A DNA stretch of 64,000 bases, taken from Actinomadura violacea (GTDB taxonomy: Bacteria > Actinomycetota > Actinomycetes > Streptosporangiales > Streptosporangiaceae). Within the stretch, counting starts at the first letter, position 1, and every line of letters begins with the position of its first letter. The notes below the pieces were generated by a model. That model was not told the DNA's origin and made no database searches. It was given only the letters and a program-made list of their open reading frames with translations. The stretch lies in assembly GCF_017573465.1 (NCBI RefSeq), contig NZ_JAGEPF010000006.1, positions 1 to 64,000 of the forward strand. Reading direction: 5' to 3'. Below, piece by piece: positions 34,041-41,813 of the stretch. Position numbers and translations under genes: made by a program.

Positions 34041-35492
34041 ATGGGCGTTGCACGCAAGGTCATCACGGGCGGCCATGTGATCACGATGGATCCGGTGCTC
34101 GGCGACCTGCCGGACGGCGCCGTCCTGGTCGAAGGCGACCGGATCGCGGCGGTCGCGCGCGACGCCGGTGAGTTCGCCGGAACCGACGCCGAGGTCGTCG
34201 ACGCGTCCGGCGGCATCGTCCTGCCGGGGATGATCGACAGCCACCGGCACACCTGGATGGCGCTGATGCGCGCCGTTTCCGCGGACGAGTCGCTGCCGCA
34301 GTTCCTCGCGGGCACCTTTTATGGAACCGGATCCTTTCTGGAGGCCGGCGACCTGGGTGCGGCGAGCCTGGTCGGCGCGCTGGAGGCGCTGGACGCGGGC
34401 GTCACCACGATCATGGACTGCAACGACTGCGTGAACACCCCCGAGCACGCCGACGCGAACGTCGACGCGCTCCAGGCCGCCGGAATCCGCGCCGTCTACA
34501 ACTACGGAATGCAGGCGTACGAATTCCCGCGCGCGTTCGCCTCGCACGGCGACCGGCTCAAGGACGCGGCGCGGCTGCGCGGCGAGCGGCTGCCGTCCGA
34601 CGACGCGCTGGTCACGATGGGGATGCTGTTCACCGACTTCGGGATCCTGCCGTTCGGGGAGATCGCCGAGGAGATCCGGCTGGCCCGCGAGCTGGGCGTG
34701 CTGCGCGCCTCGCACACCGCGGCGGCGACGACGTCGATCCTGCTCAAGGGGCTGCGCGAGCTCGCCGACCACGGCCTGCTGATCCCCGGGCACGTGCACA
34801 TCCACTGCCCGGCGCTGAACGAGCAGGAATGGCGGCTGATGGCCGAGCATGACCAGCGGGTCACCATCGCGCCGGAGACCGAGATGCAGATGGGCATGGG
34901 GTTCCCGCCGTTCCGCGCGGCGATCGACCACGGCCTGCGGCCGGGCGTGTCCACCGACATCGTCTGCGTGGGGTCGGGCGACCTGTTCTCGCAGATGCGG
35001 CTGGGGCTCCAGACGCAGCGCATGCTCGACAACGCGAAGGTGCACGCGACCGGCACCATGCCCTGGACGATCGACCTGACCACCCGCGACGCCCTGGAAT
35101 GGGCGACGGTCAACGGCGCCCACACGCTCGGCCTCCAGGACCGCATCGGGTCGCTGGCAGCCGGCAGGAAGGCCGACGTGATCGTGGTCAGGCCGAGAAT
35201 GGACCTGGTGCGCCCGAGCCACATGACGGGCGCGGTGGTGCTCCAGTCGTCGGCGGCGGACGTCCACACCGTGCTGGTGGCCGGCGAGTTCCGCAAGAAG
35301 GACGGCCGGCTCGTCGGCCACGACCTCGCGGCGGTGCGGGAGCGGGCGAACGCCGCGCTCGACCGGATCCGCGAGGGGCACGCGAAGCTGCCGAAGCCGG
35401 GGCCGGAGGAGATCGCCGGCTGGTTCGGCGCCGCCGAGCGGATGGCGAGCCGCAACTTCAGCGACGCCTATGCCGACGGCATCCCGGGCTGA
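34041..35492 (+). CDS. Amidohydrolase (Atz/Trz-type deaminase/hydrolase)
   Basis: 483 residues. Metal-site signatures: H68-R-H70 in GMIDSHRHTW, HIHCPAL in mid-protein, and STDIVCVGSGD with the Asp. C-terminal ATVNGAHTLGLQDRIGSLAAGRKADVIVV is the usual re-entry strand of this superfamily. It should hydrolyse a C-N or C-Cl bond on a ring or aminohydrolase substrate (S-adenosylhomocysteine/triazine deaminase relatives); the exact substrate is unknown. The start is chosen for the GGAGG nine bases upstream; an upstream in-frame ATG at 33999 lacks one. Confidence 0.85.
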   Translation: MGVARKVITGGHVITMDPVLGDLPDGAVLVEGDRIAAVARDAGEFAGTDAEVVDASGGIVLPGMIDSHRHTWMALMRAVSADESLPQFLAGTFYGTGSFLEAGDLGAASLVGALEALDAGVTTIMDCNDCVNTPEHADANVDALQAAGIRAVYNYGMQAYEFPRAFASHGDRLKDAARLRGERLPSDDALVTMGMLFTDFGILPFGEIAEEIRLARELGVLRASHTAAATTSILLKGLRELADHGLLIPGHVHIHCPALNEQEWRLMAEHDQRVTIAPETEMQMGMGFPPFRAAIDHGLRPGVSTDIVCVGSGDLFSQMRLGLQTQRMLDNAKVHATGTMPWTIDLTTRDALEWATVNGAHTLGLQDRIGSLAAGRKADVIVVRPRMDLVRPSHMTGAVVLQSSAADVHTVLVAGEFRKKDGRLVGHDLAAVRERANAALDRIREGHAKLPKPGPEEIAGWFGAAERMASRNFSDAYADGIPG

Positions 35493-35503
35493 CCAGGGAA
35501 GGC

Positions 35504-35541
35504 GCCGTGGCCGCGGGCCGGAGGGAGCCCGCGGCCACGGC
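35504..35541 (+). terminator. Terminator after the amidohydrolase gene
   Basis: A perfect 15-bp stem with an eight-base loop, starting 12 bases after the stop codon. Confidence 0.75.
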
Positions 35542-35546
35542 GGCTC

Positions 35547-35569
35547 AAAACCGATCATTGATCGGTTTT
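35547..35569. promoter_or_regulatory. 23-bp TetR-type operator before the GNAT gene
   Basis: AAAACCGAT-CATTG-ATCGGTTTT, perfect nine-base arms, 55 bases upstream of the GNAT start. The same AAAACCG-N9-CGGTTTT pattern and length occurs at 59930-59952 and, with one change, at 59977-59999 before the ABC importer/TetR operon. This suggests that one TetR-family protein controls both loci. Confidence 0.75.
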
Positions 35570-35623
35570 CGTGTTAGCCTGCGGGCGGGCGGGGAGGGCT
35601 CGCTCTGCTCGTGGGAGGACGCG

Positions 35624-36247
35624 ATGACCGCTGCGCCGTTGCTCGTTCGTCTGGCTCGTGGTGGGGATGCGGAGGAGGTTCGGCGGATTTATGAGATCTG
35701 CTTGCGGACCGCCGCGCTTGGGCGGGACGCGTCCGGGTTGGTGGGGGATCCTCGGTTGCTCGGTGACGTCTTCGCCGGGCCGTATCTGGCGCATTCGCCC
35801 GATCTCGCCTGGGTTCTCGCGGGTGAAGGGGGCGAGGCGGCCGGCTACATCCTCGCGGTTGCCGACACCGTGGCGTTCGAGCGGGAGCTCGATCGTGTGT
35901 GGTGGCCTCGGGTGCGTGCGCGGGTGGCGGGGCCGGTCGAACCGGGGAGCCCGGACGCCTGGTTGCGCTCTTACGTCGACGACCCGCCCCATACGCCGGA
36001 GAGCATCACCGGGCGGTATCCGGCGCACATGCACATCGACCTTCTGCCGGAGGCGCAGGGCGGCGGGAACGGGCGGCGGTTGTGCGTGACCGTGATCGAG
36101 GCGTTGAGGGAGCGTGGTGTGCCCGGTCTTCATCTCGGGGTCAATGCCCGGAACACGAATGCGCTGGGCTTCTATGAGCACTTGGGCTTTGAGGTGCTGG
36201 ACGACGGGCCGGACACGAAGATCCTCGGCATGCGCATGACGCCGTGA
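35624..36247 (+). CDS. GNAT-family N-acetyltransferase
   Basis: 207 residues. Acetyl-CoA motif A is LLPEAQGGGNGRRLCVTVIEAL; motif B is NARNTNALGFYEHLGFEVL. The mid-region HMHIDLLPE resembles bacterial GNATs related to O-GlcNAcase-type acetyltransferases, but the substrate is not known. Third codon positions contain visibly more T than neighbours (GTT, CGT, GAT, CTT), hinting at acquisition from a different background. Behind the shared 23-bp operator. Confidence 0.85.
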   Translation: MTAAPLLVRLARGGDAEEVRRIYEICLRTAALGRDASGLVGDPRLLGDVFAGPYLAHSPDLAWVLAGEGGEAAGYILAVADTVAFERELDRVWWPRVRARVAGPVEPGSPDAWLRSYVDDPPHTPESITGRYPAHMHIDLLPEAQGGGNGRRLCVTVIEALRERGVPGLHLGVNARNTNALGFYEHLGFEVLDDGPDTKILGMRMTP

Positions 36248-36271
36248 CCGCAGGGGTCCTGCGGTCACGGC
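36241..36271. terminator. Bidirectional terminator hairpin
   Basis: A perfect 14-bp stem (GCCGTGACCGCAGG with its complement) and a GGT loop that includes the GNAT stop codon; it lies between that gene and the convergent MFS gene. Confidence 0.75.
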
Positions 36272-36280
36272 GTCGCGGGG

Positions 36281-37543
36281 TCAGGCTTCGGCCGGGTTGG
36301 GGACGGCGGCGCGGGGGTCGGACGACGGGACGGACGCCCGCGAGCCGGCCCGGGTGAACAGGCAGAACGCGACGGTGACGGCGCTGACGACGGCGAGGAA
36401 CGTCCACGCGGCGGTGTAGCCGGGGCCGTCGGTGATGAGGCCGAACGCCCACGGCAGGACGAACCCGCCGACGGCGGAGATGGTGAGCATGAGGCCGACG
36501 GCGGTGCCGATGTTCTCGGGGGCGAGGCCGCGGATGCCGCCCGGGACGGTCTGCCAGATCGCGAACACGAAGTTGAACATGAACCCGACGCCGAACGCGG
36601 GGATCCAGAAGGTGTGCGGCCCGGACAGCGGGACGCAGGCGAGGGACACCGCTTCGAGGATCGCGCCGGCGGCGAACAGCAGGCGGGGGCTGAGGTAGCG
36701 GTCGGCGAGCCATCCGGCGGCGATGCTGCCGGGCACGCCGGCGACGCCGATGAGGAAGGCGGCGGCGCCGACCTGGCCGCCGGGCAGGTGCCGGTCGTCG
36801 CCGTAGCCGGAGATCAGCTGGGACGCGCCGAGGTAGGAGCCGTAGGCGCCGAAGAACGCGAGGCCGTACAGCCAGATGTCCTTGTTGAACAGGGCCTGGC
36901 GGAGGCCGTCGCGGGTGATCTGGACGCCGGCGAGGGACCCGGCGCCGCGCGGCACCCGGAAGAACACGGCGCTGACGGCGGCGACGGCGAGGCACAGCAC
37001 GCCGCCGGCGACGACGGACGTCCGCCAGGTGGTGGCGTCGGTGAGGTCGGCGAAGGCGTACAGGCCGAGGGCGGTGCCGACGCTGAACGCCGCCGACGAG
37101 ATGCCGAGCGCCAGCGCGTGCCGGTGGTCGCGGAACCAGATGCTGACGGCGGCGATCCCGACGGCGGCGAACACGGACGCGCCGGCCCCCGCGACGGCGC
37201 GCCACACCACGAGCTGCGCGAACGAGGTGGAGGTGGCCGACAGCAGCGAGCCGGCCGCCTCGATCGCGAGCCCGAGCGCGAGGGTGCGGCGCAGCCCCCA
37301 CTTGGTGGCGAGCAGGCCGCCGGGGATGTGCAGCACCCCGTACGCCGCGACGAAGATGGAGATGAGGAACGCGACGTCCGGGATCGCCTTGCCGTACTCC
37401 TTGCCGATGGCGTCGAAGCCGGTGGAGATGTCGAACCAGTTGACGGTCATCGCGACGAATCCGGCGGAGACGATCGCGAGCATGACCCACTTCGTCGCGG
37501 GCGGGTCGTCGGTTTCGGGCATGACGGGACCTGGATCGCGCAT
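36281..37543 (-). CDS. MFS carrier of the ring-cleavage cluster
   Basis: 420 residues, twelve helices. The N-terminal half has MTVNWFDISTGFDAIGKEYGKAIPDVAFLISIFVAAYGVLHIPGGLLATKWGLRRTLALG (motif A-like), similar to carboxylate/aromatic-acid importers. Preceded by GGAG. It is downstream of, and probably co-transcribed with, the dioxygenase and monooxygenase genes, so it may take up the heteroaromatic substrate or release a cleavage product. Confidence 0.85.
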   Translation of the reverse strand: MRDPGPVMPETDDPPATKWVMLAIVSAGFVAMTVNWFDISTGFDAIGKEYGKAIPDVAFLISIFVAAYGVLHIPGGLLATKWGLRRTLALGLAIEAAGSLLSATSTSFAQLVVWRAVAGAGASVFAAVGIAAVSIWFRDHRHALALGISSAAFSVGTALGLYAFADLTDATTWRTSVVAGGVLCLAVAAVSAVFFRVPRGAGSLAGVQITRDGLRQALFNKDIWLYGLAFFGAYGSYLGASQLISGYGDDRHLPGGQVGAAAFLIGVAGVPGSIAAGWLADRYLSPRLLFAAGAILEAVSLACVPLSGPHTFWIPAFGVGFMFNFVFAIWQTVPGGIRGLAPENIGTAVGLMLTISAVGGFVLPWAFGLITDGPGYTAAWTFLAVVSAVTVAFCLFTRAGSRASVPSSDPRAAVPNPAEA

Positions 37544-37604
37544 GGCGAACTCCTTGCAGGGGGTGGGGCTGCGTTGTGCGGACGTCCGCCGTGCGGGCTG
37601 CGGG

Positions 37605-38408
37605 TCAGCCGAGCCGGTCGCGGATCTCGGCGGCGACCTTGTCGGGGACGTCCAGGGTCGGGAAGTGCGTGGGGCCGCCGAGGGTGCGGTGGTCGAACCA
37701 GGGGTGCCCGGCGCGGAAGTCGATCTGGGCCTGCTCGTAGGCGGGGTCGGTGGGCTGCGAGAACAGGTGGGTGACGGGCCGCTGCTCGGTGAGGCCGGCC
37801 ATCCGGTCGAGGGGGGAGCCGAACTCGGCGTACGCCTCGGCGATCACGCGGCAGGAGCGCGCCCACATCTCGAAGTCGAAGCCGGACATCTCCTCGTCGA
37901 GGTGGCGCTTGACGCGTTCGTGGTCCTGGCCGTTGAGCCACACGTCGTAGAGGCCCTGGCGGCCTTCGATCCAGGTGGCGGGGTCCTGGATGGCGGCGAG
38001 GCCGGCGGCGAACTCGGGGGCGGGCGGCGTCATCAGCCAGTCGACGACGATGAGCCGCGGCGCGCGCGCGGCGCCGACCCGTTCGGCGATCTCCAGGTTG
38101 GCCCAGCCGCCGTGCGAGTGCGACAGCGGCAGGAACCGGTCGACGCCGAGCTCGTCCAGGACGGCGATGGTGTCGGACGCCTGCTCGCGGTAGCCGAAGT
38201 CGGCGACGGGGGTGCGGTCCTCGCCGTGCCCGCGCCAGTCGATGCACAGGACGCGCAGGTCGCCGGCGAGGTATGGGACGAGCTGGTCGAACAGCCGGTG
38301 GTCGTGGCACCAGCCGCTCATCAGGACGACGGCGGGCGCGTCGCGCGGCCCGAGGTCCTGGTAGGTGATCGGGTTGCCGCCGATCCGGAGCGTCTTCAGG
38401 TCCGTCAT
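37605..38408 (-). CDS. hod: Hod/AqdC-like cofactor-free 2,4-dioxygenase
   Basis: 267 residues, alpha/beta-hydrolase fold but with the special signatures of 1H-3-hydroxy-4-oxoquinaldine 2,4-dioxygenase: GWCHDHR (H37), WRGHG, SHSHGGW (H97, S98, H99), DWLM (D123), FSQPT, HPWF and GGPTHFP (H248). These align with the Ser/His/Asp residues I recall for Hod (S101, D126, H251, H38, H100) at a near-constant offset. Such enzymes cleave the heterocycle of 3-hydroxy-4-quinolones with O2, releasing CO and an N-acylanthranilate, without metal or cofactor. The FAD monooxygenase gene is 9 bases upstream. An ordinary hydrolase role is less likely given the doubled-His nucleophile motif. Confidence 0.85.
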   Translation of the reverse strand: MTDLKTLRIGGNPITYQDLGPRDAPAVVLMSGWCHDHRLFDQLVPYLAGDLRVLCIDWRGHGEDRTPVADFGYREQASDTIAVLDELGVDRFLPLSHSHGGWANLEIAERVGAARAPRLIVVDWLMTPPAPEFAAGLAAIQDPATWIEGRQGLYDVWLNGQDHERVKRHLDEEMSGFDFEMWARSCRVIAEAYAEFGSPLDRMAGLTEQRPVTHLFSQPTDPAYEQAQIDFRAGHPWFDHRTLGGPTHFPTLDVPDKVAAEIRDRLG

Positions 38409-38417
38409 GTCTTCCTC

Positions 38418-39584
38418 TCAGCGGGCGGACGCGCCGGCGAACCGCCCGGAGCCGGTCGGGGTCGTCAGGGCGGCGCGCAGCCGGGACGCGCCGAGCCGCG
38501 GCAGCCGGCCGCAGCCCTTCAGCAACGACGCGCGGGCGGCGTCGGGCACGTAGTTGAGCTGCCCGAGCCGGTGCGACCAGCGCTGGGTGTGCTCGATGGT
38601 GGGCCGCTCGGCGTACTCCCAGTCGCGCAGCCGCTGGTCGACGGGCGCGTCCGAGCCGCTGAGGGCGTCGGCGAGGCCGAGGGCGCTCATCATCGCGCAG
38701 CCGCCGCCCTGCCCGAGGTAGGGCGGCTGCGCGTGCGCGGCGTCGCCGAGGAACGCGAGCCGGCCCATGGACCAGCGGGTCAGGGTGAGGAACTGGAAGG
38801 TGTCCCAGCGGCCGGGGACGCCGGCGCACGCGCTCAGCAGCTTCTCCAGGTGCGGGAACGAGCGGATCCACGCGGCCGTGTCGACGGGGATGCGGCTCGC
38901 GGGCCGGTCGTCCTCGTCGGCGACGAGCGCGACGTAGAGGCTGGTCTCGCTGCTCGGCGTGTAGAGGACGCGGCGCCGGCCGCTGAAGTACTCGATGTAC
39001 TTGCCCTGGTCCTGGGCGGGGACGAAGTCGGGCGAGCGGGGCACCGTCAGCCGGGTCGCGCCCTGCCGGGCGGGGGCGCGGTGCGCGACGACGTCGAACT
39101 GGCGGCGGATCCGGGAGTTCACGCCGTCCGCGGCGAGCACGACGTCGGCGCGGGACGTCTCGCCGGAGCGCAGGATGAGCCGCCCGTCGGGGCTCGCCTC
39201 GGTGACCTCCGAGCCGGTGCGGATGTCCACGCCGGCCTTCTCGGCGCCGCCGATCAGCGTGTTGATCAGGTGGTCCCGCATGATGGTGAGCACCCGCGCC
39301 TGGCCGGGGCCGTTGATCGGCACCTCTTCGACGACGCGGTCGCGGTGGTCGCGGGACTCCAGGACGGGGCCGACGTGCGCGCCGCGCGCGGCCTCCTCGT
39401 ACAGGCCGAGCGCTTCGAGGGTGGCGAGGCCGTTGCCCCACACGTAGATCCCGGCGCCGATCGCGCGGATGTCGGAGTCGCGCTCGTGCAGGCGGACCGT
39501 CCAGCCCCGCTGGGCCAGCGCGGTGGCGGCGGTGAGCCCGGCCAGCCCGGCTCCGATCACCTCCGCGGTCTTGCTCGGCGCCAC
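38418..39584 (-). CDS. FAD-dependent aromatic monooxygenase (class A)
   Basis: 388 residues from a GTG. Rossmann GAGLAGL near residue 11, the DG-type motif VVLAADGVNSRIR, and GDAAHAQPPYLGQGGG for FAD pyrophosphate/ribityl binding. Single-component aromatic hydroxylase fold. Next to a Hod-type dioxygenase the expected job is 3-hydroxylation of a 4-oxoquinoline (as MeqE/AqdB/PqsH-type enzymes do), supplying the dioxygenase substrate. The substrate assignment rests on context. Confidence 0.85.
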   Translation of the reverse strand: MAPSKTAEVIGAGLAGLTAATALAQRGWTVRLHERDSDIRAIGAGIYVWGNGLATLEALGLYEEAARGAHVGPVLESRDHRDRVVEEVPINGPGQARVLTIMRDHLINTLIGGAEKAGVDIRTGSEVTEASPDGRLILRSGETSRADVVLAADGVNSRIRRQFDVVAHRAPARQGATRLTVPRSPDFVPAQDQGKYIEYFSGRRRVLYTPSSETSLYVALVADEDDRPASRIPVDTAAWIRSFPHLEKLLSACAGVPGRWDTFQFLTLTRWSMGRLAFLGDAAHAQPPYLGQGGGCAMMSALGLADALSGSDAPVDQRLRDWEYAERPTIEHTQRWSHRLGQLNYVPDAARASLLKGCGRLPRLGASRLRAALTTPTGSGRFAGASAR

Positions 39585-39698
39585 GGTCGTTCCTCTCGGT
39601 CGCGTCGGGTGGTGCGTCGTTCCGGCTACAGGGGCCGTGCGACCATCTTGTGACCTGCACCCATACCTGGCTAATGCTTGTTCCGACGGAGGTGATAA

Positions 39699-40559
39699 CT
39701 AGTTGGTTATAGCCCTGCCGGGGTCGGGGCGGAGGGCGGCGCCGGCGGACGCGGCGCAGACGCAGCCGATCGCGAGCCACTGCGTCCAGGCGAGGTGCTC
39801 GCCGAGCAGGACGAGGCCGGCGACGGCGCCCGCGGCGGGTTCGAGGCTGACCATGACGGCGACCGTCCGCTCCGGCAGGCGCCGCAGCGCGGCCTGGTCG
39901 AGCGACCACGGCACGGCCGCGGACAGGACGGCGAGGCCGAGCCCCGCCGCGAGGACGCCCGGGCTGAGCAGCGCGCCGCCCGCGGCCGGGGCGAGCGGCA
40001 GGACGAGCCCCGCGGCGATGACGACGCCCCAGGTCAGCGTCGATCCGGGCCGGGCGCCGGCGCGCTTGTTGAGCACCAGGTAGGCCGCCATGCAGGCGCC
40101 CGACGCCACCGCGAGGACGACCCCGGACGGCGAGACGTGCGCGCCGCCCGGGCCGTCCATCAGGAACACGCCGGTCCCGGCGAGCGCCGCCCACAGCAGG
40201 TCGGCGGGCCGCCGCGCCGTGACCAGCGCGAGCGTGAGCGGGCCGAGGAACTGGAACGCGGACGCGACGCCCACCGGCAGCCGCTGCATCGCCGGATAGA
40301 TCAGGTGCATGCCCGCCATCGCCGCGCCCAGCGCGAACGCGAGCCCCGCCGACCCGCGCGGGAGCGGCGGGCGCCGCAGGACCAGCAGGACGGCCGCCGC
40401 GAACCCGAGCCGCAGGACGACCACGCCCGCGGTGCCGGCGACCGCGAACATGCCCTTGCCGCACGCCTGGCCTGCCTGGATGGTGACGACGCTGCCGAGG
40501 ATCAGCAGCGGCGCGGGGACGGCGGCGGACCGTCCGGCGCGTTCGGTTCCGGTGGCCAT
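39699..40559 (-). CDS. EamA/RhtA-family exporter
   Basis: 286 residues, about ten helices in two repeats (QAGQACGKGMFAVAGTAGVVVLRLGFAAAVLLVLRR; ASGACMAAYLVLNKRAG). RhtA-type members export amino acids such as threonine/homoserine or other metabolites. It lies 114 bases upstream of the monooxygenase on the same strand and divergent from the LysR gene, so either co-transcription or LysR control is possible. Confidence 0.82.
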   Translation of the reverse strand: MATGTERAGRSAAVPAPLLILGSVVTIQAGQACGKGMFAVAGTAGVVVLRLGFAAAVLLVLRRPPLPRGSAGLAFALGAAMAGMHLIYPAMQRLPVGVASAFQFLGPLTLALVTARRPADLLWAALAGTGVFLMDGPGGAHVSPSGVVLAVASGACMAAYLVLNKRAGARPGSTLTWGVVIAAGLVLPLAPAAGGALLSPGVLAAGLGLAVLSAAVPWSLDQAALRRLPERTVAVMVSLEPAAGAVAGLVLLGEHLAWTQWLAIGCVCAASAGAALRPDPGRAITN

Positions 40560-40632
40560 GCGGCCAGTCTGCGATCACCGCTATGTGCGGGTCCATCGAA
40601 AGATTCCGTTTAGAACCGTGTTGAATGGCCGA

Positions 40633-41535
40633 ATGATCGATCCCCGGTTGCGGACCCTCCGGGTGCTGCGGGAGCGCGGCACCGTCACCGCCGCCGCGCA
40701 GGCGCTGCACCTGACGCCGTCCACGGTGTCGCAGCAGCTCAGGCAGCTCGCCCGCGATCTCGGCGTCGAGCTGCTGGAGGCGGAGGGGCGCCGGGTTCGG
40801 CTCACCCCGGCCGCGCGCACCGTGCTGCGGCACGCCGACGTCCTGGACGCCCAGTGGGAGCGGGCCCGCGCCGACCTCGCCGAGCACCGGTCCGGGACGT
40901 CCGGCCAGGTGCGGTTCTGCAGCGTGTCCAGCGCCCTCGCGGCGCTCGTCGCCCCCGCCGCGGCGCTGCTGCGCGCCGAGCATCCCGGGCTCGCCGTCCA
41001 CATGTCCGAGAAGGACAGCGAGGACGCCGCGCACCTGCTCCTGTCGCACCGCGCCGACATCGCCGTGGTGATCCCCAGCGAGCAGGTCCCCGGTCCCGAC
41101 GACGCCCGGTTCACCCGGACCACGCTGCTCGACGAGCCGCAGGACCTGCTCGTCCCGGCCGGTCACCCGCTCGCGTCCGCCGGGACGGCGCGGCTCGCCG
41201 ACGCGGCGGGGGAGTCGTGGATCGGCTGCCCCGACCGGCCCGACCAGCACCAGCTGCTCCTCGCCGCCTGCGCCGCCGCCGGGTACGTGCCGCGCATCGC
41301 GCACGAGGCGAACGAATGGTTCGCGGTGTCGTCGCTGGTCGCGAACGGATTCGGGGTCGCGCTCGTGCCCCGGCTGGCGCCGCTGCCGCCGGAGGACGAG
41401 GCGGTCCGGGTCCCGCTGCGCGGCGGCGCGGTGCCGAAGCGCCGCCTCATCGCGTTCGTCCGGCGCGGCAGCGAGCGCCAGCCGCCGATCGCCCGCGGCC
41501 TGGACGCCCTCCGCCGCGCCTCCGGTCGACGGTGA
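40633..41535 (+). CDS. LysR-family transcriptional regulator
   Basis: 300 residues: N-terminal HTH (about 4-62, LRVLRERGTVTAAAQALHLTPSTVSQQLRQLARDLGVELLE) and a periplasmic-binding-like effector domain (about 90-295). Divergent from the EamA exporter gene with a 73-base gap, so it most likely regulates that gene and perhaps the downstream ring-cleavage genes. The inducer is unknown. Confidence 0.9.
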   Translation: MIDPRLRTLRVLRERGTVTAAAQALHLTPSTVSQQLRQLARDLGVELLEAEGRRVRLTPAARTVLRHADVLDAQWERARADLAEHRSGTSGQVRFCSVSSALAALVAPAAALLRAEHPGLAVHMSEKDSEDAAHLLLSHRADIAVVIPSEQVPGPDDARFTRTTLLDEPQDLLVPAGHPLASAGTARLADAAGESWIGCPDRPDQHQLLLAACAAAGYVPRIAHEANEWFAVSSLVANGFGVALVPRLAPLPPEDEAVRVPLRGGAVPKRRLIAFVRRGSERQPPIARGLDALRRASGRR

Positions 41536-41577
41536 CGCGGCAGGCGAACAACGACAATTACGACAAAAGTGAAATAA

Positions 41578-41620
41578 ACCCTTTTAGTGGATCAAAAGGG
41601 TAATGTAAATCGAATACATT
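41578..41620 (+). promoter_or_regulatory. AT-rich island with two inverted repeats before conservon operon
   Basis: ACCCTTTT-N8-AAAAGGGT (41578-41601) is directly followed by AATGTA-N7-TACATT (41602-41620). The flank 41550-41625 is far more AT-rich than anything nearby. It may terminate the LysR gene and/or serve as the operator and promoter of the HATPase/roadblock operon, whose first start is about 190 bases downstream. Confidence 0.5.
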
Positions 41621-41813
41621 GATCAGCGCCAAAGCCTGTGCCACTCTTTCCCGGGTGCCCCTCCCGGCAGAGGGCCGCGGCCCCGCGCTCGCGGGGCCCG
41701 CGCGCCGCTGCCGCGCCGTCCGGTGCCGAGACTTAGGTGAAGAAGGCTGCTTTGACGAAACGCCGTGTGTCCTGCGGCGCACACCCGCAGGCGGCGGAGA
41801 CCGGAGCACGCCG

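Noticed and set aside
37447-41304. 1,285-residue minus-strand open frame spanning several genes
   Set aside because: Crosses four well-supported genes on both strands in a non-coding frame; Arg/Pro-rich throughout.
41578-41601. Simple rho-independent terminator for the LysR gene
   Set aside because: The hairpin is not followed by a T-run and is adjoined by a second inverted repeat, so a regulatory role was preferred, though termination is still possible.
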